A stretch of DNA of 64,000 bases, taken from Terfezia claveryi. Taxonomy: Eukaryota > Ascomycota > Pezizomycetes > Pezizales > Pezizaceae. The translations under genes were made by a program, and so were the position numbers. The notes beneath the pieces were generated by a model. That model was given only the letters and a program-made list of their open reading frames with translations, had not been told where the DNA came from and made no database searches. This document shows positions 24,783 through 35,164 of this stretch, piece after piece. Every line of letters begins with the position of its first letter. The stretch's first letter is position 1. The stretch covers positions 434,001 to 498,000 of the forward strand of contig WHUX01000021.1 in the NCBI GenBank assembly GCA_015179025.1. Reading direction: 5' to 3'.

Positions 24783-25430
24783 GGCTGAGTGTGGAAACGA
24801 AATCCCCTAGGCGTTGTGGTGTGGATTATATGTATCGGTGTGGGTATGCGTGGGGTACAGTTTGGGCGAGGGGTTCCGTGGGGAGGGGAGGGGGTTGGAT
24901 ATTACGCGGAGAAACGAATACTCTTGCAAGAGGGTATCAAAGCATATCAAGAGCTGCAAGGTTGTTTTGATGATTGTAGTGGCACACAAAAATTCAGATG
25001 GAGGGCACGCACTCCAACTCTTGAGACGAGACACCCAGAGTTGGGGAGTAAACAGCTCAAACCAAAGCGTGCGTTATGTAAGCGAGTCAGACCAAACTCT
25101 CCCGTCTAAAACCGGCGTCATCTACTGTCATTTCAACCCCACATCCCACCACGACTACGCATTGCTCTGCTCTCTGCCTTGTGCCCGATGAACAAGCCCC
25201 GGCAATTGATGGAATATAGCCAAACGATGGATTTCTGTATAGCCTTGCGATTCGTCCGAACAGGGCGCATTGGTCTACGCGGAAGATATGGCAAGCCACG
25301 TGACAGTCTTGCTTTTGAATCCCTCCAAACAGCCTTCCCCCGCACGAATGGGTATAGCTAAGTGTCAGAACTATTCTTGCCAACATCGACTTTCAGCAGC
25401 CCCCGAAATTCTCAAGCCCAGCTCTCCACA
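24783..25430. promoter_or_regulatory. Divergent promoter between arp1 and dihydroorotase
   Basis: The two start codons are 648 bp apart and point away from each other, so this stretch must hold both promoters and 5' leaders. No TATA box is obvious. The last 60 bases before the dihydroorotase ATG are pyrimidine-rich, as is common for fungal leaders. Confidence 0.6.
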
Positions 25431-26483
25431 ATGTCCACCGACACCATCACCATTCCCCCCGCAGCGGACATGCACGTCCACCTCCGCGACGGCCCCATGA
25501 TGGAAACCGTCGTCCCTCTCATCCGCCACGGCGGCGTCAACACCGTCTTCGTCATGCCGAACCTCATCCCCCCTATCACCAGCGTCTCCTCCGCGCTCGC
25601 CTACCACCAAAAACTCACCTCCCTCTCCCCCACCACCACCTTCCTCATGTCCCTCTACCTATCCCCCTCCATCACCCCGTCCGTCATTGCCGAAGCCACC
25701 GCAACAGGAATCATTCACGGTGTAAAATCCTACCCAAAGGGCCTCACGACCAACTCCGACGCCGGTGTCGTCTCCTACGAAGCCTACTACCCCGTCTTTT
25801 CTGCAATGGAAGAACATGGACTCGTCCTCAACCTTCATGGAGAATCCCCTTCAAGCCCTACAACCACCATCCTCAACGCAGAAGAAACTTTTCTCCCAAC
25901 CCTCGTCGATCTCCATCGCCGCTTTCCCAAGCTCCGTATCGTCCTAGAACACTGTACCACAGCCGCCGCAGTCGAGGTAGTTAAAACCCTCGGCCCCACT
26001 GTCGCCGCAACAATTACCGCCCACCACCTCTACCTCACTATCGACCACTGGTCCGACTCTCCCCACTGCTACTGTAAACCTGTCGCAAAACTCCCCTCGG
26101 ACCGCGCAGCCCTCATCGCAGCAGCGACTTCTGGCGATCATAAGTTCTTCCTCGGCACTGACTCTGCCCCGCACCCGAAACACGCAAAGCAGGGCGCGGA
26201 GAAAGTCGCTGCGGGGGTGTTCACCCAGCCGTATGCGGTACAGCTTGTCGCGGAGGTGTTTGATAAAGAGGGGAAGTTGGATAAATTTCAAGGGTTCGTG
26301 TCTGATTACGGAAGGCTGTTCTATCAGACCAAGGAGCGCGGGCTGGAGAAGGAAAGTGGGGAAAAAATTGTGCTGAGGAGGGGAGGTGCGAAGGTGCTGA
26401 GGGAGATTGTAAATGGGGATCTGGTTGTGGTGCCGTTTAGGGCCGGAGAGGAGACGTGGGGGTTGGAGTGGGTTAAGGCATAG
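25431..26483 (+). CDS. URA4: Dihydroorotase, class II PyrC type (pyrimidine synthesis)
   Basis: The enzyme closes N-carbamoyl-aspartate to dihydroorotate, the third step of de novo UMP synthesis. It acts as a separate enzyme in fungi because the dihydroorotase-like part of the CPSase-ATCase protein is inactive. The product is an intronless 350-residue protein, the usual length for PyrC (E. coli 348). The binuclear zinc site is visible: HVHLRDG at residues 14-20, GVKSYPKG with the lysine that becomes carboxylated near residue 96, LNLHGE, LEHCTTAAA and LGTDSAPH with the catalytic aspartate near residue 244. I chose the ATG at 25431 because of its CACAATG context and because PyrC proteins start shortly before the HxH motif. 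The open frame extends 23 codons upstream without an ATG. Confidence 0.96.
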   Translation: MSTDTITIPPAADMHVHLRDGPMMETVVPLIRHGGVNTVFVMPNLIPPITSVSSALAYHQKLTSLSPTTTFLMSLYLSPSITPSVIAEATATGIIHGVKSYPKGLTTNSDAGVVSYEAYYPVFSAMEEHGLVLNLHGESPSSPTTTILNAEETFLPTLVDLHRRFPKLRIVLEHCTTAAAVEVVKTLGPTVAATITAHHLYLTIDHWSDSPHCYCKPVAKLPSDRAALIAAATSGDHKFFLGTDSAPHPKHAKQGAEKVAAGVFTQPYAVQLVAEVFDKEGKLDKFQGFVSDYGRLFYQTKERGLEKESGEKIVLRRGGAKVLREIVNGDLVVVPFRAGEETWGLEWVKA

Positions 26484-27191
26484 AGGTTTTTAGACCTACT
26501 ACGGGAGGGACTTGCCCCGAGGAGTTGAAGCAAAATGGTTAAAAACGTATTTGGCTTGTATTTAGAGCGAAAAAGATATTTAATGACCAATTGTCGTCCA
26601 TCGTAGATAAAGGTTTATGAGGTGTAATGATGACACTGGCTTGGATTAACTGAGATATATTGTTTTTTTGCGCTTATGGATGGAAACGGAAAAGGGCCGG
26701 CCAGAAGGTGATCGGAGGTACATTACCCTGAAAACTTGAGGGACTATGTCCAAACTGGAGATCCCAAGAGGGTGACAAGTAGGAGGATATCCTGTGCTTA
26801 CGACAGGTATGTGCATGATAACTACTGTTTATGGTCGTCAGCGCATTACGGTGGCGGGCAATGGCACTACCAAGCAACCAGAAAAAAGCACATCCTCCCC
26901 ATCGTATACGCATATTCCCTTCCCCCCAATCCCCAATTCTTTTTTCTTTTGTTGACTCAACTATACCCACTGTAGCCATACACAAGGGGGAAACATTAGC
27001 TAATAAGGTTCGGCCAAAAAAAATTCAGATACCTTCCTGGACAACATGCCACACAGGCACAAAAAAAAAGAGAAAACAAAATCCCCGCCACAAAAAGCCC
27101 TTCGACATATCACGGACAAGGTTCACCAAGACTGTAAGATGGTGTCCTTCGCCTCCTCTCTCTCTCTTTTTCTCACTGCCGCTGGTAACTC
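26484..27191. other. Convergent intergenic spacer
   Basis: This is the 3' flank of both dihydroorotase (plus) and the Air-like gene (minus). It includes one TTCAGGGTAA copy (as its complement, 26723-26732) and T-rich tracts. I see no gene in it. Confidence 0.6.
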
Positions 27192-29351
27192 CTATCGCCC
27201 GGGCCTTGCCAACTCCCTCTTTCCCGAGCTGGGCATCATCCCAATCCTGTCCTCAAGCGCCCCACCACCTCTCCTATCTCTCCTTGCTCTACCAGCGGCA
27301 CCACTCCCCGTGTATTCTACTAGCGGGGGCAACGGCTCCCTCGGCAATGGCGGCAGCTGGCTCCTAGGCGGTGCCGGCGGTGGCGGGCTCCTCTTCCTAT
27401 TATCAAGCCTCGAACCATTCCTACCTCTATCCCTATCTCTCCCATAGGGCCCACCCCTCGGGGGAGACGCCTCCCTCTCCCCATCCCCATATCTCGATCT
27501 ATAACCCCCACCCCCACCCCCACCACGAATATCCGCACCAATATCTCTCCCGTAATCCCACTCGCGACCTTGCCCAAGCCTGCCATAAGGGTCTTGATCT
27601 CTACGTGCGTCCCTATCGCGCCTCGAGTTCCTCCCATGATTCTGGCTGTGATTCTGAGCAGAAGACGGTCCCGAGTCCCTTTCCCTCTCCCTGTCCCGCT
27701 CTCTCTCCCTTTCTACTGCCCTCACTGCAGCTTTAGCTGGTGGCGCATGTCTATCGACCCACCCCATCTCCTCCACCCAACGCATCGACCATGGGGTCTT
27801 ACTCAGTGGTCTGAGACCCGACATGCTACAGTCATCGCCAAAATGGTGACCCGATGCACAGGCATAACAACCCATATTCAGCATTGTTGGGTGAGCCTTC
27901 TTTACCGAATGGGGGATATTTGCAGGCGGTACACGGCGCCAATCAAATATTTCATCAGAACTATCTGATCCCGCCGATAATTTCTCCGGGCATGCATGTG
28001 AAAAGTGTTTATCCCAGGCAAAACAGTGTTTACATCGTAATTTCTCACATGCCTTTTCCTCATGACCCTCTGTTGCACAGACTCCGCATATCCGCCTCTG
28101 GAAGAATTCCCGGAGAGGGGTGTCATCTGCAAGTTTCCTCCGCTTTGGGGATGGGATACGGAATTCACCCACTTTCACAGGGCCAAAGAGGTCTCTGTCT
28201 TCTTCGTAAGGAAACGATGCACGTGGTACTGGGGTATAGTACTGCATGAGAAGACGTAAACGAGGGACAGTCTTTTCGGGGTTTTGTGGTGGAAATGTAA
28301 GTATCGGTGCGGTAATGGCGATTGCCTCGCTAGATTCAAGAGAGGATACGGGAGCGGAAACCGCAGCCTCGTCATCGGAGATCTCGACAACTGTATGTAT
28401 AGGGGGTGCATTCCTCCCCGAAATAGAAGCGGGGAATTTTTCCTTTTTCTGCTGTAGTCGTCGGGTGTGGAGATCCTTGTCGCTGTTCTCTTCTGAGTCG
28501 GAGGATATGTCGACAGGAACAAAGTTATTATTGCTTGACAGAATGTCTGCTTTTGGTCCGCGTTGGGGAGGGGAGGTAGGGGATGCCAATACACCTTTAC
28601 TCCCAACAAGGAGACCACCACCCCCATCTTCTTCCGCCTCCTCCTCGCCCGCCTCCTCCTCGCCGGCCTTTTCCTCTTCTTCAGATGTTTCTCCTTCATC
28701 CTTGCCGTCTTCTTCCCCATCATCGTCCTCAAGCCCAACAAATCCGTTTCCGCCCTTTGGTAAGTCAAGTATGCCTCCATTCACTCTGACTCTCTTCCCT
28801 CGCTTCACAGCCTGCTGAGCCCGCAATAATTTCTTCTCCCTCTGTGCAGCTCGCCGCTCGCGTCGTAATTCCTTCTTTGTTTTCTCTTTTGGTAGCCGTC
28901 CCCCATTTGTCTCCGCCTGGTTCGCTTGTTCAGATTCGGCTGGGCCGTCTGCACCAGCGCCAGAGTCATCAGAATCTTCTGAGCTTACCTGGTCTTCGTC
29001 TGATGTCTCACCACCTGGTGCACCATTAACATTGTCACTATTTAAATTGTGTCCGTCGGGAACCGTACTGTCAACATCTTCAACTTCGTTTTCTTCTTCT
29101 GTCTCATCATCGCCGCCCATGCCCTGCTCTAAATCCAATGCTTCCTCGTGCTCCTGCCCGTCATACCCGACCCCATTCTTCGCTGCCGATGAATCCTCCA
29201 GGCTGACATAGGCATTGTATTCCGACGTGGCAGGGTCGCATTTCAGTGCCTTAGTGCGTGATTGAGTTTCTAGGTGTGAATTTGTGCGCTTCCGAGTAAA
29301 GGAAGAGGTACGGGATTCGGGTGAGAGATCGGCTGGAGAGGTTCCTCCCAT
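27192..29351 (-). CDS. Air1/Air2-like zinc-knuckle protein (TRAMP-type RNA surveillance)
   Basis: This is a single-exon 719-residue protein. A central cluster of CCHC knuckles is clear: CGVCATEGHEEKAC (C-x2-C-x4-H-x4-C), an atypical CKHCFAWDKHFSHAC, and CYACASGHHFGDDC, roughly residues 424-520. This arrangement matches the Air1/Air2 family, which present RNA to the poly(A) polymerase Trf4 in the nuclear TRAMP complex for exosome decay. The N-terminal half is very acidic (runs of E and D, residues 60-270). The C-terminal 150 residues are RE/RD-rich (RERERDRERERD) followed by RGG and GGGGGGG stretches, so it may also contact splicing or RNP factors. It is about twice the length of the yeast Air proteins because of these low-complexity arms. 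The start was chosen as the only Met upstream with no further in-frame coding. TRAMP membership is inferred from the knuckles alone. Confidence 0.75.
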   Translation of the reverse strand: MGGTSPADLSPESRTSSFTRKRTNSHLETQSRTKALKCDPATSEYNAYVSLEDSSAAKNGVGYDGQEHEEALDLEQGMGGDDETEEENEVEDVDSTVPDGHNLNSDNVNGAPGGETSDEDQVSSEDSDDSGAGADGPAESEQANQAETNGGRLPKEKTKKELRRERRAAQREKKLLRAQQAVKRGKRVRVNGGILDLPKGGNGFVGLEDDDGEEDGKDEGETSEEEEKAGEEEAGEEEAEEDGGGGLLVGSKGVLASPTSPPQRGPKADILSSNNNFVPVDISSDSEENSDKDLHTRRLQQKKEKFPASISGRNAPPIHTVVEISDDEAAVSAPVSSLESSEAIAITAPILTFPPQNPEKTVPRLRLLMQYYTPVPRASFPYEEDRDLFGPVKVGEFRIPSPKRRKLADDTPLREFFQRRICGVCATEGHEEKACEKLRCKHCFAWDKHFSHACPEKLSAGSDSSDEIFDWRRVPPANIPHSVKKAHPTMLNMGCYACASGHHFGDDCSMSGLRPLSKTPWSMRWVEEMGWVDRHAPPAKAAVRAVERERERDRERERDSGPSSAQNHSQNHGRNSRRDRDARRDQDPYGRLGQGREWDYGRDIGADIRGGGGGGGYRSRYGDGEREASPPRGGPYGRDRDRGRNGSRLDNRKRSPPPPAPPRSQLPPLPREPLPPLVEYTGSGAAGRARRDRRGGGALEDRIGMMPSSGKRELARPGR

Positions 29352-30214
29352 TTGGAATTCGGCAAGACGCCTGAGCGGAGGCTGAGTCGACTTGCTTCCC
29401 CAGGAGGGAGACAGGGGGGAAAGGGGGGTAAACGGGGGTAAAGGGAGGGGGGGAGATTGAGTAGGTACTGTACCTGTCGAGAAGTGTTACCGTTAAGCGC
29501 TTCACCAGGTGATGCGATGTTAAACTTGCTACACCATATTTCTCTTTCGGAGTCTAAGGTAATGCCAATGATTATATAAGCTCGGCTCATCCCCATCGGG
29601 CCAGGTTGCTTCGGCGGCGTTTCGTTCCTTCAATAATCACACAAGCTTTCTGTGTGCAAATCAAACCCGGAATACAGAACCCCACGATCTGTGTAATCCT
29701 TTCCAGAAGCTTACTCGCTGGCCGTGTGCAGACATCTGGTGCGATCTGCAATATAGGAGGAAGAGTCACAGATTCAAGTCTCATCCAGCCGGCCAATCTC
29801 AGCCCTGGCACAAAGCTTCCCCCCCACACAAAGGAAACCCTCACGAAGCCACTCAATTAGCGGTAGCTTGGGACCCTTTCAATATCGGCCCAGATACGGC
29901 GTCTGCTTGCTCCTTCCCGAGATTCTTTCTTAGCAAATCAGCTGACCTCCCTAAGCACTCACACTTATTTCTCCCTGCAAACGACATTCCGTTACAGACG
30001 CTTCCACACAAACACAAACACCTCTTATCCGTACCTTCTTGCTCATCTGTTGAGTTTGTTCAAGTACATTCAGCCCTATCTTAGCCAGCCTACACATCCC
30101 GACCTCGTTTGGCAACCTGCAATCGTCAGCTCCCCTGTCCTTAGCTTGCAGCCGGGCTACACTCGCCCCTTACACCTCGTCAAGATTTCACTCCTACTCC
30201 ATCCAACCACCAGC
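29352..30214. promoter_or_regulatory. Divergent promoter between Air-like gene and ORM1
   Basis: The starts of the two genes are 863 bp apart and face outward. A G-rich run (29400-29455 on plus) lies next to the Air-like start. The ORM1 side has C-rich leader sequence from about 30000 on. Confidence 0.5.
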
Positions 30215-31132
30215 ATGTCGACCTCCACAGCTGCAGGCCGTCGTCGGCGATCTTCATCCCTAATCTATCAGGAACCACCTGAGAGCATTGAGCAGAGAAC
30301 AGATCAGGCTGCCTTGCCGAATTTGAACGCAACCTGGGTCAACAGCAAGGGTGGGTTGCTCCATCATTTCTGAGAATAGGATTATGAATTGGATTAGGAA
30401 CAGTAGGCTGACTCGCGGTCCGAATAGGAGCTTGGTCGATACACATCATCATCATTGCCATGCTAAAGATTTTCTACGATACTGTCCCGGGAGTGTCTCA
30501 GGAAACGAGCTGGACATTGACGAACATTTCGTACATGGCGGTGTGTGCTCCCGGGCTGTTTTACTGGCCCTCTTATATATCCAGCTGAGCTAATGCTATC
30601 TCGGGGTAGGGCTCGTACTTGATGTTCCACTGGGTACACGGGATACCGTTCGAGTTCAATGCTGGGGCCTACGACCATCTAAACATGTGGGAGCAAATCG
30701 ATAACGGGGATCAGTACACGCCAACGAAGAAGTTTCTATTGACTGTCCCAGTGGTCTTGTGAGCATACTCCCCCCCGCTAGTAGTAGGCATATACTGGTA
30801 AAGAGCTCACCGCTAATCACCCGTTCTACGACAGGTTTTTATTGAGTACTCATTACACGCACTACGATCTGACTTATTTCACAATCAACTTCTTATCCGT
30901 ATTGGCGGTGGTTATCCCGAAACTGCCCTTTGTAAGTTGCCTCACTATGCCCAGAAGCTAGCGTGTAAGGAGGGAAGAGAGAATGTCAATTATTCTATTG
31001 AATAATTGATCGATTTTTACTTCGATTTCTCTCTTTCTATTAAACGGGACAACCTGTCGTTGCTAACGTACGCTATCTCTTAAGTCACACCGCATGAGAG
31101 TCGGCCTGTTCCAGCCTATACCAGAGGAATGA
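30215..31132 (+). CDS. ORM1: ORM1/ORMDL family ER membrane protein (sphingolipid control)
   Basis: Orm proteins sit in the ER membrane and hold serine palmitoyltransferase in check. Phosphorylation of their N-terminus relieves the block. The five exons are 30215-30350, 30428-30540, 30610-30758, 30835-30931 and 31085-31132, all in phase, giving 180 residues. Family signatures can be read across the joins: NATWVNSKGAWSIH, the PGVSQETSWTLTNISYM block, SYLMFHWVHGIPFEF, then MWEQIDNGDQYTPTKKFLL and FLLSTHYTHYDLTYF. Two hydrophobic hairpins (about residues 47-63 and 130-160) fit the family topology. The N-terminal RRRRSSSL stretch (residues 9-16) matches the region that Ypk1 phosphorylates in yeast Orm1/2. 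The last exon uses a TTAAG acceptor, which is the least certain join. Confidence 0.93.
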
Positions 31133-34100
31133 CTGTTCTATAAAATAGAAAGCAAAATAGAAAATACGAGATGAATCTCCTTTTGTACCCTCTCCTGTTT
31201 CTGGTCAGCACTACTATAGTCATCGGTTCGCATCAAACCGCCAACTCTCCTCCGGCCCTATTTGTTCCTTCCTATTCTTCTTATCTAGGATATTGTAGTT
31301 TCCCTTTTTTCATCCCAGGTGTTGCTGAGTCTGGGGGCTTCATCCGACAAGGTGAGATTTGGCGATCCTTGGGCCACATCACATTTCTGTCTGGGGTTTC
31401 CTTGTTATTTCTTTTGTGTTTTATGTGTTATTTCCCAATCAACCGACTTAACATATATATTTCGGGACTTCAGGACAGCCCTAAGTTTGTTACCGTGCAT
31501 ACTTGAGCATTGGTTTCTCTTTTTTTCCTTGTTTTTCTATATATGGTAGCGACGAGGGTGTTGGAGTTTAGCTGTGTGGATGCACTATAAAAGGTTAGTG
31601 CACTATGATGAGGTGTGTTTTGTTGTGGAGAGTATGATATGAGATACCGTCGTCATACATTGTGATGTGTGACTTTGTGTGACTTTTGTGTGAACCTTGC
31701 TTTAGTCCAAGAGCCGTGTCCCAACTATTGTGACTTACGCAATCGTGAAGAGTTCTCGATTCGAAAGTGACTGTTAATGAGACTATAAATACAGTGGGGA
31801 GATTAGGTTTATTCAATGTCCCGTCGCCAACTTTCCTGCGAAGGTGGTAATCTACAATTCAGGGTAACACGTATTAGTTAGTCTACGGTTAGTTGGTTTC
31901 AGCTTTCCTGCCTGGAACTAAGCTTTGAATTCTCAACAATGCTAAATAAATTAGCTACGAGGGTGTTGTGCCAACCATACATACTTCCTAGCAAGACGCT
32001 AGAACAATACTTGATAACAGCCTTTGCAATTATGTAATAGTACATTTTACGTCTGGAATTTCCAAGAATTGTGGAGCTCAAATAAGAGGATAGAAAGGTT
32101 TTGGGGAGGTAGTACAGAGAGTAATGCAAAGTCAACAAAAAGGCCACCATGCCCAAGCCCTGGTTAGTTTTGCAAGGAACCAGTATTCGATGTTGGCTGA
32201 GTTAAGGATAGAATGCTAACGAAGGTCGGAGGTCTTGGTTCCTCTTAGTCTACCGAGAGTCCGGTGCCCGCCAGACTAGGTTTCTCTTATTTCTCTCTCC
32301 GGTACCTGGAGCACTTTTGGTAGCAGAATCCTAAACACGAACTCGTGTATACCCTCCATGAAAGGGCCCGCAAATATACATGCACAACAGTACCAGGCTT
32401 CTGAGTACTGTGGTCCTCCCGACTTCTCTGGGGCGTCTAGGGAGAGGTCCATGGTAACCTCGCCGGGGCCTTTAGAAGCGGTATTTAACGGAGGACTCCC
32501 ACCGCGCGAAGTCAATCATTGGGGTGGTGCTGCATTGAAGACTAGGTATATACCCCGGAGCGAACTGACGTTAAGGACTTGTTGTAACCACTTTGACATG
32601 CTGACGGGAATAAGTTCGCCTAGCTAGGAGAGGACATCCGGGAAGTGATGTACGAATGCTTGGTATGTACCTTTAAGATAATACTATTGATGCACAAGAT
32701 CAAACTAAAGAGTTCTTGGACTATATGCTGTTTGATGCGATGAAACAAGAAACATGGAGGAAGAGACTCAATGTCTGACGTGCCCATAAACAATTACCCA
32801 TGGAGTCATTAAGCATTTTTGAATAAATAAATAAATGAATGAAAAAAAGGTCTGTAATTAACAAATATTATGCCCAATTTTGTGATCATCGCGTCATACA
32901 TGCTTCCTCCCGAGCACTTTGCAATGTACAACAAGCACTAATACTAATTCTATAAAGATCTCGTGATTAGACAGGGATCTCTGCATCTGTGGCCGCCAGT
33001 GTATAGGTACTCAACCTCCTCATCAGAATCCAACGTACCAGTACAGTCTTCTATCTGCCATAAGCCAACTGTAATATCTGGTAAACCACGCACATAAAGC
33101 TTTGTATCTTCGGTCCCATCCGGAGCTATTTTCGATTCAGGGAATTGGCACTTCGAGGTTGTAGAGCAGTGGATTTTTACCCTTACGCCCTGGTCGAGTG
33201 GACTTTGTAGGTTGTGCTAGAGTCGAGACTTAAGTACTGATGTGGACGCGGTGCCTGTAGCTATAGGTGCCGACATTATTAGAATTGAACAATCAAACAT
33301 TAATCCGATCAGGTCTATAGATACATTTTCGTTTTCCTAACTTGTCATGTTCAAATGTCGCTGGTTATGCATGGTAGCTGCAGATGTCTCAAAAACCGAC
33401 AAGGCCTCTTCTTCGCCAGTTTTCCCGGTAGCAAGCCAAACCAGAATATATAGTCAAGAACCAATTCAACCGCAAAGTATGCACTGTCGCCTATCAGTCA
33501 TGACTTCGGGAGCCGATCACAGCGTAGAAAGGGGTCCGCTGATTCTTTTTGCCCACGCATTGTATATAATATGTATGATTTATAGCTCCTCAAGTAGATA
33601 ATGAAGAGCGTAGTACAAAGTTAGTCTGGTTAGTACAAAGTAGCATAGTTCCACTAGGAGAGGCTGTTGTGCCAACCAGACTATTGGTTCAATCAGCCTC
33701 TCATACATATCTTATTTAGGCCAAAAACTAGTCTCTTGCATAAAAACCGTTGAACAAGAGTATAGAAAAATAAATATGGTTACAAGCGGGATGGATCGAG
33801 CCAGAGAGTCTGTAAGAATTCAATCTCTAATTCGTACTCGTATTCAGTCCATAACCATGGCCAGTAAACAGAGGTAGCTCGCATTCTCCCATTCCCGATA
33901 TCAGCAAATTATTATTTACTCATGGAGCTGTAACACATTTGAGCAATACCCCCAACACTCTCAAGTACGTATGCATAGAGATCCCTCCGTTCTCGTACGC
34001 GTGAAGCTTTTCCGCTGTGTATAGTAAGTTACAGAAAGGCCTCACAGTCTTATAATTGAACCTTCTACATTTGTTTCCAGTCGCAGATTGCGCCTGCTAT

Positions 34101-34337
34101 ATTGTAATATCTTAGTTCTATTCGTAGCCCCTAAGATATCTGTGACATAACCCAGGCTTGACATAACCTAGAGCTCGTTCATAAATAGTCACTGAGTATA
34201 AGATCCTAGGAGCCAGAGGATCAACCTGCAGCAGCCTCGTGCAATAAATCTGGTCTTGTTTACGGTATTCTAACATCGTTCCGACTCGAAACCATAGACC
34301 CTATCACAAATAGCTACAGCACTCTAGCATCCCAACC
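31133..34337. other. Gene-free spacer with repeat remnants
   Basis: No supported gene lies between ORM1 and the Tma17-like gene. The open frames here are short and without motifs. It contains a TTCAGGGTAA copy at 31858-31867 and a 62-bp inverted-repeat element at 33622-33683. The tract from 32821 to 32850 has several AAAT repeats. Confidence 0.55.
33622..33683. mobile_element. 62-bp remnant bounded by TAGTCTGGTT inverted ends
   Basis: The left end reads TAGTCTGGTTAGTACAA. The reverse complement of the right end reads TAGTCTGGTTGGCACAA, so 15 of 17 positions match and both differences are transitions. The outer TA on each side could be a target duplication, as in Tc1/mariner-type MITEs. The interior is only about 28 bp, so this may be an internally deleted copy. 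The same 17-bp end (GGCACAA form) occurs alone at 1164-1180. Confidence 0.6.
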
Positions 34338-34967
34338 ATGAGCGCCACCTCGCTCCCCATCACCCCCGTACGAGCCTCCCCTTCTCCCCCGCTTTCCAAC
34401 CCTTCCGTGATCTCCAATCCACCACTAACCCCCTTCCAACAGGAGGCCTTCCTCGCCGCCCTCGAAAATCTCTCCATTTCGCAGCTCCGCCTCGAATCCC
34501 ACCGGCTTCTCAACAGCATCTACCACCTGCGCCGGTCCAATATTACCCTCCTCAGTGATGACTTCGCCTCCGACCCCGACTGCCAAGACGCTGTGCGCGA
34601 AAACGAAGAAGTCATTCGCCGGCAGGAAGAGCGTGTGGCTATGATTCGGTCTGAAGTGGAGCGGCGCGGGTTTCGAATGGAGCATTGGGTTCTGGGGGAG
34701 GAACTTGGCGGGGATGCGGTGGGTGGGGCTACGAATGGAGTTGTGAATGGGCTGGATAATGGTGAGGTGGTGGTGGGAAGGGAGGGGGAGAGCAGCATTC
34801 AGGGTAACTTAAGTGTTGGTGGAGATACGGAGGTGGTGAGGGAAGTGGGGGTGGAGGGGGTACAGGGGGCCGTGACTAGTGTTGAGCCTCCTTCACAACG
34901 CCGCGAGCTGGACCCATTAAACCATCCATCGCCAGCAGGGATTGAGGATGATGGAGTGTATCTATGA
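34338..34967 (+). CDS. tma17: Tma17/Adc17-like proteasome-assembly chaperone
   Basis: This is an intronless 209-residue protein. The conserved part spans about residues 30-115: LTPFQQEAFLAALENL, then ISQLRLESHRLLNSIYHLRR, SNITLLSD, and an ENEEVIRRQEERVAMIRSEV helix. This order (short helix, 'L..L...I.HL.RSN..L', 'ENEEVI.RQEER') is the pattern of Tma17, the stress-induced yeast chaperone that helps pair Rpt6 with Rpt3 in the 26S proteasome base. The tail (residues 125-209) is Gly/Val/Glu-rich and not conserved-looking. It includes the repeated genomic word TTCAGGGTAA at 34798-34807. Coiled-coil character is strong. Recognition is by pattern only, with no alignment, so moderate confidence. Confidence 0.65.
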   Translation: MSATSLPITPVRASPSPPLSNPSVISNPPLTPFQQEAFLAALENLSISQLRLESHRLLNSIYHLRRSNITLLSDDFASDPDCQDAVRENEEVIRRQEERVAMIRSEVERRGFRMEHWVLGEELGGDAVGGATNGVVNGLDNGEVVVGREGESSIQGNLSVGGDTEVVREVGVEGVQGAVTSVEPPSQRRELDPLNHPSPAGIEDDGVYL

Positions 34968-35164
34968 TCAAAAACAAATAATTGTAGTAGTCTACATACT
35001 TAATCCGAAATAAAAAATGACACAAGGCGGCTGAAGTAGTAATTTTGTATAGCAACCCTAATCCCCCGCCGAACGCCTTCCTCCTCGCCCCATATGCACA
35101 ACCGTCGTGCTGGAAAATGCCAAACAATAAACAGATTATCTAGCTAAGTATAAGGTATTCTCCA

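Noticed and set aside
27046..27447. Plus-strand frame over the Air-like 3' end
   Set aside because: It is the antisense shadow of the Gly/Arg/Pro-rich C-terminus of the Air-like gene.
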